64,000 nucleotides of DNA from Cyclobacteriaceae bacterium (lineage in GTDB: Bacteria > Bacteroidota > Bacteroidia > Cytophagales > Cyclobacteriaceae), in assembly GCA_013141055.1 (NCBI GenBank), contig JABFRS010000001.1, positions 806,001-870,000 on the forward strand, written 5' to 3'. Of this stretch, positions 24,930 to 33,043 are shown piece after piece. How positions within the stretch are numbered: position 1 is the stretch's first letter; each line of letters starts with the position of its first letter. Position numbers and translations under genes: made by a program. The notes under the pieces were generated by a model. It saw only the letters and a list, made by a program, of their open reading frames with translations, did not search any database and had not been told where the DNA came from.

Positions 24930-25886
24930 TTAAATTACAATTAGCTTAAGTGCCTTTTTTATTTCTATCACATCTGCACTCAGTTTGCTGTCAGGCAAGT
25001 TTATATACCGGCTATAGATATGATCAAACTCTTCCGAAAATTTGAATCTTGCTTCATCCACATTTTTACCAAAGGCGTAAATCCCAAATTGCTTGTTTTC
25101 CAGAGAATATAATCCCTCCTCATGAATCAATTCACAGTAGAGTGGATACTTAAATTTATATTTTCTGCTTTCAAAGGAAATAGTCGTGAACGAGTATACC
25201 GGATTGGTAATCTCTTCAAACAATTCTAAAACTTTGGGGGTAGCTCTTCCCCCCTTAATCTCTACCATTGCCAATGAAGTCCTTATTTCCTGCTTAATTT
25301 CAGCAGACGAAACTGGATCAGGAATTAAAATTGCGTAATTAATTCCCTCTGGCTTTGAAATTTTATGATCAATTTTTTTAAAGCTTGATCCTAATTTGAC
25401 GTTAGCCTTGTCGTTGTTAGCGATACCTTCAACGATTGGCTTAAATATTCTTTGACGCTGAATTGGATCAAATCTCTTTGACATTGATGTCAGAAATTGT
25501 CTATCATTAAAGTCAGTAGACACAATGGCCTTGTAATCATCGAATGCTTCTAACTTCCAGGATTTTAGATCTTTAATTTGAGGGATGGAATTGTACTGTG
25601 TGACAATGTTAGGACTGATTGCCATCCCACAGCTCTCAAACTTTAAATCAACAATCAGCAAAGCATTGTCTTCAAGGAGACTCGACTTAATGGTTTTTAA
25701 CTTCGCCTTATCGTTTTGCCTATTGATTTTATCATACTCAATATCAATAAAGGCGTTGTAAGACTCATTGAAAGATTTTAAAACCCTTATTAAATCTTGG
25801 GCATCCACAGCACCGCCAAACTTTACTTTTGACGTTAGCTTGAAATAAATAGCAGTTTCTCTAAGCGGTTGAAGGAATTCTTCCAT
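24930..25886 (-). CDS. Hypothetical protein with HicB-like C-terminus (putative antitoxin)
   Basis: 318-residue protein not recognised over most of its length. Residues 1-195 form an alpha/beta domain starting FLQPLRETAIYFKLTSKVKFGGAV. The C-terminal region holds YPLYCELIHEEGLYSLENKQFGIYAFGKNVDEARFKFSEEF (split here only for description: a strand pair, then GIYAFGKNVDEA followed by a helix), which resembles the partial RNase H fold of HicB antitoxins. No DNA-binding domain is obvious. It precedes the HicA-like gene by 9 bp. If the pair is real, this is an antitoxin with a large N-terminal extension. Codon use and AT content match the island, not the flanks. Confidence 0.45.
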   Translation of the reverse strand: MEEFLQPLRETAIYFKLTSKVKFGGAVDAQDLIRVLKSFNESYNAFIDIEYDKINRQNDKAKLKTIKSSLLEDNALLIVDLKFESCGMAISPNIVTQYNSIPQIKDLKSWKLEAFDDYKAIVSTDFNDRQFLTSMSKRFDPIQRQRIFKPIVEGIANNDKANVKLGSSFKKIDHKISKPEGINYAILIPDPVSSAEIKQEIRTSLAMVEIKGGRATPKVLELFEEITNPVYSFTTISFESRKYKFKYPLYCELIHEEGLYSLENKQFGIYAFGKNVDEARFKFSEEFDHIYSRYINLPDSKLSADVIEIKKALKLIVI

Positions 25887-26060
25887 GGAGTAGCATAAAA
25901 ATAGTCAAATATTACACATTCCGGTACCACGGTTGACGGGCAGTGGGAAGTCACAAATGGACAAATTAACAGATACGGTTACTCGCTACAGCGTTAAAAA
26001 ACTCACTGGAAATTCGACACAACACCGTGTACAATTCTGATCTACTCTTTCTATTAAATT

Positions 26061-29000
26061 CTAAAGGACATAAATAATACTTTGAGCAAACTTTGCCCAA
26101 GGCTCGACATCTAATTTAGTTCTTTGAGTTGGATAGGGAACTCGATATTGACGTTCTCCCAATACATTCCAAATCATTGTTAAATCATGGGCTTTCAAGT
26201 AACGATCTAGTAAATCTTTTCTTATAAAATGCACTTTCTCATTATTTATGTAGGTTTCTTCACCCGAGAATTGAAAAATAGAGGCCACTTTTTTCGAAGG
26301 TCTTTCCAAAAGATTCGCACTTTGTGGCTGATTAATCAAATCCAATTCTTCGGAAATTTCTTTAGCAATTGCCATGGAATCATTTATGTGAACCTGGGGA
26401 GAAAATATTTCTAGGTTAATTTCTTCCTTAATATCCCTTTCCAAAACCTCCGGAATTTTCCGCTGTGTTAAGCCAGCCTTTTGCATTTCAAATTTTACAG
26501 GGTCTACATCATTTTTTCCTGAAGTAAAAAATATGTAACCACTCTCGTGCAAGATCACCGAGTTACTATACTTTTCCTTTATCATCTTCCAAAATTTTGA
26601 TTCAGAGTATGTGGACAATTTAACCTCGGCACGAAATAGTTTACTGACCATTTGCGTCACATTTCCTTTATAGGTTCTCAATTCAATGGGGTGCGCTTCA
26701 AAATTATTTGATTCAAAAATTGGAGATCTAGGGACTTCCCCATGGAATACTGTTCTGTTTGTTGGCGTTATATCAGTAATGAATTTAATGGAATTAAGGT
26801 GGCTCTTTACAAAAGGAAGGTCTTTATTATGAATGAAAAACGTCTGCACGTGAGTGTAAATTTCTTTGTTGCTAGGTTTGTCATACTGGTCATGGCTCCC
26901 ATAAATTAAAATCCAAGGTCCCTGATTTCCTTTCAAGCTCTCCACTTTAAAAAATTTTTGGATTCCTGGTAATGCGTGATGACCTAACCAAGTTTTCATA
27001 TCCAGTGACTTATCTTCCAGAAAATCATCCGTTATTATCGGAATATCTGGTTTAAAATCTGGATAAGTAGGATCTATTCGAGATTCATACCGAAGCTCAC
27101 TCAAAGTCTTTGGACTAAGAAAAAAACCTCGCAACTCATAAAACGCAATAAGAGTATATTTCTCTCCATATTTCAGCACAGATTTACTTGAGTTGTTACT
27201 ATATCCACGAAATTGTGCAATTTCAGTATCGATACTTTCAAATGACTTAAAGTCGTATCCTAATTGATACGCTCTCCAGCGAATATTAGAGAGCGCTTTC
27301 TTGTACTTTATAGTTGGCCGATATTCATCACCAAATCCAAACTCCCGCATTTTGTTCTTTTCAGAAAAATAATCGATTAAAGAATTCCCTTCGCGGTACT
27401 CGTGTTTATTTCTGTCTTTTGACTCACCCCATTTCTTAATTCCAACTTCTTTAATAGGAAGCTTAATTCGTGCCTTCTCTTCATCACTCAGCATCGTAGG
27501 GTTTGCAGAAATTCCCAGAGATAGAATATTTAATGCAAAATCATTAATCAAAATGTTTGTAGTAGAATACTTGGCAAGTTCGGAGTAAAGATTGGTATAA
27601 ATAAACCTACAAAGGTCTTCAAATAGCCCATTTGAAAACTCATCGTGCATTACATTAACTTTTGCAAGAATGACACCATACATCACACTACCCAAACGCT
27701 CAAAAATCATCGGATCATTTATCGAAATCGATGATTTGAATAATTCAACAAGCTCATACGGAAACCTTCTACCGTACCAATAAAGACTTTTCGCAGCGCC
27801 GCTGTTAATAGACTCTTTTGTACTTGTAAAACACCACATTAAAAATTTCGCAATAGTTTGGCATTTTAATTTTGACAATTCATCAAGTTCGATTGAACTA
27901 AGACAGGTAATCTCAAAAGACTTAAAAAGAGCTTCATAAAATCCAAGATCCCTGTGACGGAGAGATTCAGACCACAGTAAATCACGCTCACGCATTGAAC
28001 ATTCCCTCAGGAGTTCCGACCACAATTCCATATTTAACGGATGGCCAGGCACAAGTAAGGTCTCCTGACTATGCCTCAACAATAAACCCCTCTGTTTTCT
28101 CTTTTTGAAAATAGATTTGATTAGATCTCTTTGATTAGCGTCAATGACAGATGGTGACAACGACAGCATCGTAATCACAGATGAATTGAATAATTTATTA
28201 TATTCTTTTTCCTTCGGAACAATATCATGGAAGAATACTCCCTTTTTCTTCGGAAGAAGTGCCGACAGACACTCAAGAATGTCCTCATGATAGGGGTCTC
28301 CTTGATTCGCTGGTCCCTTTAAAACTTTTTGATGAAATTCCTTACTTGTAATTAGTGTATTTATATCATCCGAATAGTGATAAATCAAATAACTTGCAAT
28401 GACATAACCTGCCATCAAGTCGTAAGTAAATCCGACATATTCATGATCGTCAGCCCAGTCTCTCAACAGCAATAACTCCTCATCTAATAAAGCCTTTGAT
28501 TTCGATTTCCAAAAATCTTCATCAATTTTTGCATCCACAATCAATTTAAAATTTTCAAATGTGATTCCACGAATGTCACTCTCCCAAAAAGCTTTGCCAA
28601 TCCCTAGGATCGATTTAGAAGCAACTTTTTTGATGGTATTAATTGGCCCATACTGTTCCTTTAATTTTTCAAAAATTCTTACATCACAGGTAGAAATATA
28701 AGCCTCGAAAATATCGTATATGGAATCCAATCCAAGTGTTACATGCACAACATCCTGTTTACGATGATTCTTAGTTTCGCAAAATATTTTTAACAGTAAC
28801 GGTTTCCTGAATTGTTGCAAAGACAGATAGGTAATTTCACTGACAATTTTATACTTCGAAAAGTATTTGCCAACCATTTCTTGAATGTCAGCTTGATCAT
28901 TAAATCCATACACTTCATGAAAGCCTTCTTCATTTATCTGCCAGTTTCGTTCCCAAATTGCTTTCCTATAGCTTGTCCTACTTGTAGTGAACAGCACTAG

Positions 29001-30428
29001 GTTGGGATAAGCTGTAATCTGTGCCTCAATTCCATCTAGATCGTCCTTCCACCTCCGATTAAATTTACCGTCGACACCAAGAGACTCATTAAGACCATCA
29101 AAGATTAGGGGAATTCTGCAATTATGAATGACTGCCTTAATTTGCAACTCATCCAAAAATTCTTTGAAGGAATAGTTACTACGAATATCAAGTAAATCCA
29201 GAATTTGGCGTTCGATTGAACTCGAGTCGTTAAATTTGCTGGCTGGGATAAAAATTGCCGGTTGTCCCTTATCAAGCTGTTCCTTAGCTAAGGCAATTGA
29301 CAAATGAGTTTTACCAAGACCTGCTCCACCAAGTATATGAAGACGTTTTGACTCTCCTATTTTACTATGCTCAAAGAAATATTTTATTTCCTCAACAATT
29401 TTTGCTCCATGATAGGAAGGAGAATTAACAAGTCTAATAACCCGGTCTAAACGGTTATCGTCTTGATGTTGTAATTCATATCCCTTCTGAAATTGAATTT
29501 TTTGGGAAAATCCAATTTTGTTTAATTGAGAAATTAAGTCTTCTAATAGAGCACTGTATTGCTGATATTTTACAACTGTTACATATTGAAGGCCATTTGG
29601 ATTAACTTTTAGAAGAAATAGGTCTAGAATTCCTTTTGCCTCTTTACTGGCAGCAACAAGTTCCCTTCCTTTTTTTACAAAAATATCTTTGACCGCCATC
29701 CACGCGATTCCGTCATCATTAATATTTTCAAGTTGTAGTAAATTATCCTCAAGTTTTTCAAGATTTTCATTTAAATTTCTCAGATAACTCTTTAGTCTTC
29801 CATTAAAAATATTGTTCACCAACAATGGAGCGGTGTAATAAAATTCTAACTCGGAATCGACAGTATGGAGGTCTTGATCAAATTTAAGAGCTATTGGATG
29901 GAAGAATTTCTCAAATGATGTATTGAACCAATGGTGATCTAATTCAAGAGAATTGAAAAAGTGACTTTTTATACCTTCAAAACCGGGTTTGTTAAGAAAA
30001 GAAAAAATTTCAGTTTGACCCCAATGAATCAGTTTAACAGTCCTATTGCCGGGAATTTTTCCTTTTAAAACGTTTTCAAACCAATTTCTTTCAGTTGGAG
30101 TTAAGTCAGCAATTGTACACAATATCCAAGTGGTCATGTTCGGGTGAACCGAAAGAGCCTTTTTCAGAGAGTCAATTATCTTACTCTTCCTAGACGGGGT
30201 TAATCGACCATTATCATCATAAAACTTTACTTGCCATCCAGTTTCCTTTTTATCAGGTTTTATTAGGAAAAACTCCACACCATCACCACCGCCGGAATCA
30301 TCAATTGGCCAAAGGTTAGCTGATTCTTCAGATCTTGAAACAATTTGATAAACTAATTGCTCAAAACTCTTACTCTTAGATGACCTATAGGGTTCTAGTC
30401 TCGCCCAATCAATCATTTCCCTTGCCAT
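26061..30428 (-). CDS. Avs-like protein: PD-(D/E)xK nuclease fused to STAND/NACHT-type NTPase
   Basis: 1455-residue multidomain protein. Residues 1-~165 form a restriction-endonuclease-like domain with FEQLVYQI (Glu23), Asp49 in SGGGDGVEFF and Q66-V67-K68 in GWQVKFY, the order and spacing of Mrr/Cap4-type nucleases. A coiled-coil-rich linker follows. The P-loop is GGAGLGKT (367-374) and Walker B is PLIFDGLNES (440-449), then TTSRTS, as in NACHT/STAND ATPases. The C-terminal ~800 residues look helical at first and later mixed; no TPR is obvious and I do not recognise the domain. Nuclease-STAND fusions of this size (Avs family) bind a phage protein with the C-terminus, oligomerise and degrade DNA. 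That role is inferred here. A 65-residue gene ends 11 bp upstream. Confidence 0.75.
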   Translation of the reverse strand: MAREMIDWARLEPYRSSKSKSFEQLVYQIVSRSEESANLWPIDDSGGGDGVEFFLIKPDKKETGWQVKFYDDNGRLTPSRKSKIIDSLKKALSVHPNMTTWILCTIADLTPTERNWFENVLKGKIPGNRTVKLIHWGQTEIFSFLNKPGFEGIKSHFFNSLELDHHWFNTSFEKFFHPIALKFDQDLHTVDSELEFYYTAPLLVNNIFNGRLKSYLRNLNENLEKLEDNLLQLENINDDGIAWMAVKDIFVKKGRELVAASKEAKGILDLFLLKVNPNGLQYVTVVKYQQYSALLEDLISQLNKIGFSQKIQFQKGYELQHQDDNRLDRVIRLVNSPSYHGAKIVEEIKYFFEHSKIGESKRLHILGGAGLGKTHLSIALAKEQLDKGQPAIFIPASKFNDSSSIERQILDLLDIRSNYSFKEFLDELQIKAVIHNCRIPLIFDGLNESLGVDGKFNRRWKDDLDGIEAQITAYPNLVLFTTSRTSYRKAIWERNWQINEEGFHEVYGFNDQADIQEMVGKYFSKYKIVSEITYLSLQQFRKPLLLKIFCETKNHRKQDVVHVTLGLDSIYDIFEAYISTCDVRIFEKLKEQYGPINTIKKVASKSILGIGKAFWESDIRGITFENFKLIVDAKIDEDFWKSKSKALLDEELLLLRDWADDHEYVGFTYDLMAGYVIASYLIYHYSDDINTLITSKEFHQKVLKGPANQGDPYHEDILECLSALLPKKKGVFFHDIVPKEKEYNKLFNSSVITMLSLSPSVIDANQRDLIKSIFKKRKQRGLLLRHSQETLLVPGHPLNMELWSELLRECSMRERDLLWSESLRHRDLGFYEALFKSFEITCLSSIELDELSKLKCQTIAKFLMWCFTSTKESINSGAAKSLYWYGRRFPYELVELFKSSISINDPMIFERLGSVMYGVILAKVNVMHDEFSNGLFEDLCRFIYTNLYSELAKYSTTNILINDFALNILSLGISANPTMLSDEEKARIKLPIKEVGIKKWGESKDRNKHEYREGNSLIDYFSEKNKMREFGFGDEYRPTIKYKKALSNIRWRAYQLGYDFKSFESIDTEIAQFRGYSNNSSKSVLKYGEKYTLIAFYELRGFFLSPKTLSELRYESRIDPTYPDFKPDIPIITDDFLEDKSLDMKTWLGHHALPGIQKFFKVESLKGNQGPWILIYGSHDQYDKPSNKEIYTHVQTFFIHNKDLPFVKSHLNSIKFITDITPTNRTVFHGEVPRSPIFESNNFEAHPIELRTYKGNVTQMVSKLFRAEVKLSTYSESKFWKMIKEKYSNSVILHESGYIFFTSGKNDVDPVKFEMQKAGLTQRKIPEVLERDIKEEINLEIFSPQVHINDSMAIAKEISEELDLINQPQSANLLERPSKKVASIFQFSGEETYINNEKVHFIRKDLLDRYLKAHDLTMIWNVLGERQYRVPYPTQRTKLDVEPWAKFAQSIIYVL

Positions 30429-30439
30429 ATTATGGACAA

Positions 30440-30637
30440 TTACTTAATTGAATTTAATTCTGCAATTTCCTCTTTGAATAATTTACCGATGACAGGATCA
30501 TCAATTAAAGCTGTGATTTCATCAGCTTCCCTATTATAAGTTACTACACTGCCAGATTGAATGTCATATCTATCCCTAAGTTCCAAAACCACAGAATGAA
30601 ATTCGTCTTTCTTAAACGCTCTGAATGTAAATTCCAT
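30440..30637 (-). CDS. Small hypothetical protein, partner of the Avs-like gene
   Basis: 65 residues from the ATG at 30637 (MEFTFRAFKKDEFHSVVLEL), which has AAGGTG at a suitable distance. In-frame codons allow an N-terminal extension up to 30739, but that part lacks a ribosome site and reads poorly. The protein is charged and predicted alpha/beta (DRYDIQSGSVVTYNREADEITALIDD), with no membrane segment or known domain. It ends 11 bp before the nuclease-NTPase gene on the same strand, so the two should be co-transcribed. A regulatory, inhibitory or accessory role for the large protein is inferred from position alone. Confidence 0.6.
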   Translation of the reverse strand: MEFTFRAFKKDEFHSVVLELRDRYDIQSGSVVTYNREADEITALIDDPVIGKLFKEEIAELNSIK

Positions 30638-30644
30638 ATATAAA

Positions 30645-30650
30645 CACCTT
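30645..30650 (-). promoter_or_regulatory. Shine-Dalgarno-like site deciding the start
   Basis: AAGGTG on the minus strand, 7 bp before the ATG at 30637; supports the 65-residue form of the small protein. Confidence 0.5.
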
Positions 30651-30863
30651 AAATGAATAGCTTTACCTTGAATGGTTAACATTTCAACAAACCGATTTGT
30701 AGCAAATGTTGGCGTCCACCAGCTCTTACAAATTAACAAATATTTTAAAGCTAGATTACTTTGTAACTTATGATCTAAGTAGTCTGCAGACTGTTAGTCG
30801 AACAATGTACTGAAATTCCTCAATTTTCTTTGCTTTCTCAATTCAAAAGAATAGCACTAAAGT

Positions 30864-30871
30864 TATATTTG
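30864..30871 (+). promoter_or_regulatory. Bacteroidota -7 promoter element
   Basis: TATATTTG, exact TAnnTTTG, 29 bp before the membrane protein start, in the divergent intergenic region of the island. Confidence 0.5.
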
Positions 30872-30900
30872 TTGCTCCTCCTACACCCAAGAAAGCTTCT

Positions 30901-31680
30901 ATGGAACATGACGCTAAAAAGTACGTGGACTTTATTCACCATGCTTTACACCTAGACGACGAATCCAGAAAGAAATCAATTTGGATTGTTATTCGAGTAT
31001 TAAACATTCTAATGAATATCCAACTAGCAATATTTATTGCAGAGTATTTTGGATACAATATTATTGCGACAACTTTAAATTTTGATCTAGTACTATCTGT
31101 ATTAAAGAACTATGACCTAATAATTGGTATTATCTTTTTCTCCATCACCTATTTTGGTATAAAGATTTCAATGTGGATATTAACCAATGGCTTGGCTTAT
31201 AGTGGACGTTGGCTTTCAGTCAAACAAACTGAAGCTGATAAGCAAAAGTTAAATGATCGTATGGTAATTGACGAAGTGGCCTTAAAAGTAGAATCAGAGA
31301 ACGCTCTCGGAAGAATGACCTTTTACACGGATTTCATAAGAAAGCATAATTCTGTAAACGAATTCTTAATAAAGATATCGTTAACCTATGGAATCATAGT
31401 TTACACTAAGTTCAATTCATTGTATTATAAGCCCTTCCTCGACCTTCTTTTATTCAGCATTATGCTATTAATGCTTTCTCTGGCTGCCATAAGAAGTCAA
31501 TACCTAAAAGATCAGATGTTTGAGCCTTTTTACTTAAAAAGAACTCCCTTTAAGGTAAAGAAACTCTCCAAGTTTCGACGTAGGACACTTAAAGTAATAG
31601 GCATTTTGGCGATGTTGGTGGGGACATTTGCTCTTCTTTTGATTGGAATTTTTGGTTCTTCCCTAGTTACCCAACTGTAA
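30901..31680 (+). CDS. Hypothetical multi-pass membrane protein
   Basis: 259-residue protein with about four hydrophobic segments: residues 27-48 (IWIVIRVLNILMNIQLAIFI), ~73-95 (LIIGIIFFSITYFGIKISM), ~178-199 (PFLDLLLFSIMLLMLSLAAI) and the C-terminal ~232-255 (LKVIGILAMLVGTFALLLIGI). A charged loop of about 70 residues separates the second and third. No family recognised. It is transcribed divergently from the nuclease-NTPase operon and shares the island's AT-rich composition. It may be a membrane component of the same system or an unrelated passenger. Confidence 0.65.
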   Translation: MEHDAKKYVDFIHHALHLDDESRKKSIWIVIRVLNILMNIQLAIFIAEYFGYNIIATTLNFDLVLSVLKNYDLIIGIIFFSITYFGIKISMWILTNGLAYSGRWLSVKQTEADKQKLNDRMVIDEVALKVESENALGRMTFYTDFIRKHNSVNEFLIKISLTYGIIVYTKFNSLYYKPFLDLLLFSIMLLMLSLAAIRSQYLKDQMFEPFYLKRTPFKVKKLSKFRRRTLKVIGILAMLVGTFALLLIGIFGSSLVTQL

Positions 31681-31757
31681 ACAACTGTTCTTCTTCACCT
31701 CCATAAAAATCTCTTCCTTGATCGTGGACTATAGTTTCATAACAGCGTCACTTACCA

Positions 31758-31787
31758 TTTGTCTCAGGTCGGTCTTATCACCGACCT
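31758..31787 (-). repeat. Dispersed hairpin repeat, family A (inverted)
   Basis: TTTGTCTCAGGTCGGT, a 6-nt loop CTTATC, then ACCGACCTGGG. Confidence 0.75.
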
Positions 31788-31792
31788 GGGTG

Positions 31793-31880
31793 CACTCATC
31801 AGCGTAGCTGATAAATCCGTGTCAATCTGCATTCATTTCTCAAACAAAGCTGTATTCCTATCCGTGAATCCGTGACCCTG
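31793..31880 (+). repeat. ~90-bp intergenic repeat, family C (copy 2, right of island)
   Basis: Same order of blocks as the copy at 23461 (CATCAGCGTAGCTGATA, AATCTGCATTC, TTTCTCAA, TATCCGTGAATCCGTG) and the same orientation. The two copies bracket the AT-rich island as imperfect direct repeats. Confidence 0.75.
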
Positions 31881-31907
31881 TATTCGTTTAAGTTTTTTTG
31901 TTCATGA

Positions 31908-31935
31908 GGTCGGTGAAAACACCGCCCTAAGACAA
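31908..31935 (+). repeat. Dispersed hairpin repeat, family A
   Basis: GGTCGGTG-AAAA-CACCGCCC followed by TAAGACAA; one stem mismatch. Confidence 0.75.
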
Positions 31936-32016
31936 ATCAATCCCCATTTCCCAAAATGGTATACATTTTGATAAATTCGTTGTATTAATTCCAATTCAGT
32001 ATCAACTCAAAATTAT

Positions 32017-32739
32017 ATGATCTACAAAAAGCTATTCCTCTTTTGTTTTGCGGTTGCCATTTCAGCGATGACGCTTAAAGCACAGGTCGAAGATCCAGGA
32101 CCCGGCACCGTGGTGGTCTATTCAGAGAACGGAGACAAATTTACACTGTATCTCAACGGTGGACAGATGAATGCAAGTCCCATGTCGAGGGTGGTGGTTG
32201 AGAATTTTAAGGAAGTACCAGTGTCTTTCCGTATGGTGTTTGAAGACGGGTCACCGGAACTAACAAAGAAAGGTCTTCGTCAGGGGAAATATTGTCTTTA
32301 CTCCATTGTAAAAGACAAGAAGGGCAACGCTCTTAAAATGAAAGGCTGTTCAATGGATCCTCCGGCGGATCCTGCAGGCACATCAACACAATCACCTGTG
32401 ACTACTTCAGCAGCTTCGACACCAGATCAGCTATCAGCGAAGTTCGTTGACGGGATGATCGTTATCAACGATGGCCGTACGATCGCAGTGAAGAAGGTTC
32501 AGGCAAACGGAATGACCTATCCACGCGTGATCATGACGGCGCTTCCTGGCGCAAAAGTTTCTATTACGTATGATGATAATTCAGAGAGCTATAGTGCAGA
32601 ATCTCCTCTTAAGTATGAGGTAAAAGATTTTCAGCTCAACAATGCATACTTCACACTTACTGTTGACGAAGGTGGGCCTGCCAGAACATGGCATGTGAAG
32701 TTGCAGAATGCTAATGGATATGATTTGAAAATTGATTAA
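32017..32739 (+). CDS. Secreted hypothetical protein
   Basis: 240-residue exported protein. The signal peptide ends LKAQ at about residue 23. The N-terminal half starts with a beta-rich segment (GTVVVYSENGDKFTLYLNGGQMN) of the type found before DUF4476 in Bacteroidota proteins. A Pro/Thr/Ser linker (PADPAGTSTQSPVTTSAAST, ~118-137) leads to a second beta-rich domain (PRVIMTALPGAKVSITYDDNSESY). Function unknown. The gene stands alone between two repeat clusters. Confidence 0.7.
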   Translation: MIYKKLFLFCFAVAISAMTLKAQVEDPGPGTVVVYSENGDKFTLYLNGGQMNASPMSRVVVENFKEVPVSFRMVFEDGSPELTKKGLRQGKYCLYSIVKDKKGNALKMKGCSMDPPADPAGTSTQSPVTTSAASTPDQLSAKFVDGMIVINDGRTIAVKKVQANGMTYPRVIMTALPGAKVSITYDDNSESYSAESPLKYEVKDFQLNNAYFTLTVDEGGPARTWHVKLQNANGYDLKID

Positions 32740-32741
32740 CC

Positions 32742-32765
32742 CCCTGTAGGACTAAGGCTACAGGG
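32742..32765 (+). repeat. Dispersed hairpin repeat, family B
   Basis: CCCTGTAG-GACTAAGG-CTACAGGG, directly after the stop codon of the secreted protein gene. Confidence 0.8.
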
Positions 32766-32775
32766 TTACGCCCAT

Positions 32776-32793
32776 GGTAGCACTTCGGCTACA
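32776..32793 (+). repeat. Dispersed hairpin repeat, family B (weak copy)
   Basis: GTAGC-ACTTCG-GCTAC, only the inner stem is conserved. Confidence 0.6.
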
Positions 32794-32799
32794 AGGTCA

Positions 32800-32823
32800 C
32801 CATATAGCACTAAGGCTATATGG
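32800..32823 (+). repeat. Dispersed hairpin repeat, family B
   Basis: CCATATAGC-ACTAAG-GCTATATGG, perfect 9-bp stem. Confidence 0.8.
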
Positions 32824-32824
32824 C

Positions 32825-32885
32825 ATCACGGATTCACGGATAAGGAATAAAAAAGCTTTTGCTTTAGAAAGGAATGCGGATTGTC
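32825..32885 (-). repeat. Intergenic repeat, family C (copy 3, inverted, partial)
   Basis: CACGGATTCACGGATA, then TTTAGAAAGGAATGCGGATT: the reverse complement of the right part of the copies at 23461 and 31793. Confidence 0.65.
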
Positions 32886-32921
32886 TGCCGGATGGATCCT
32901 TTTGATCAGTGAAATCCGTGG

Positions 32922-32945
32922 CCCTGTAGCACTACGGCTACAGGG
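32922..32945 (+). repeat. Dispersed hairpin repeat, family B
   Basis: CCCTGTAGC-ACTACG-GCTACAGGG, perfect 9-bp stem. Confidence 0.8.
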
Positions 32946-32978
32946 CTGCGCTCCTGTTCCCGTCTAAGTTTTTTCTTA

Positions 32979-33002
32979 CCATGCAGCCTTAGCGCTACAT
33001 GG
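32979..33002 (-). repeat. Dispersed hairpin repeat, family B (inverted)
   Basis: CCATGCAGC-CTTAGC-GCTACATGG with one mismatched pair; the loop orientation shows that it is inverted. Confidence 0.65.
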
Positions 33003-33014
33003 ATTCGTCAAGAA

Positions 33015-33043
33015 GGTCGGTGAAAAACACCGACGTAAGGCAA
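33015..33043 (+). repeat. Dispersed hairpin repeat, family A
   Basis: GGTCGGTG-AAAAA-CACCGACG followed by TAAGGCAA. Confidence 0.75.

Larger units (their letters stand above)
31681..32016. other. Gene-free region with repeats, right island edge
   Basis: Holds family A copies at 31758 and 31908 and family C copy 2. Composition returns to that of the flanks here. No gene seen. Confidence 0.7.

Noticed and set aside
26061-30428. Classical Mrr-type restriction enzyme
   Set aside because: The nuclease domain is only the first 165 residues; the P-loop NTPase and long C-terminus fit a STAND sensor, and no methyltransferase gene is nearby.
31970-32016. Promoter for the secreted protein gene at 32017
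   Set aside because: TACATTTTG upstream has three bases between TA and TTTG rather than two, so the match to the consensus is not good enough.
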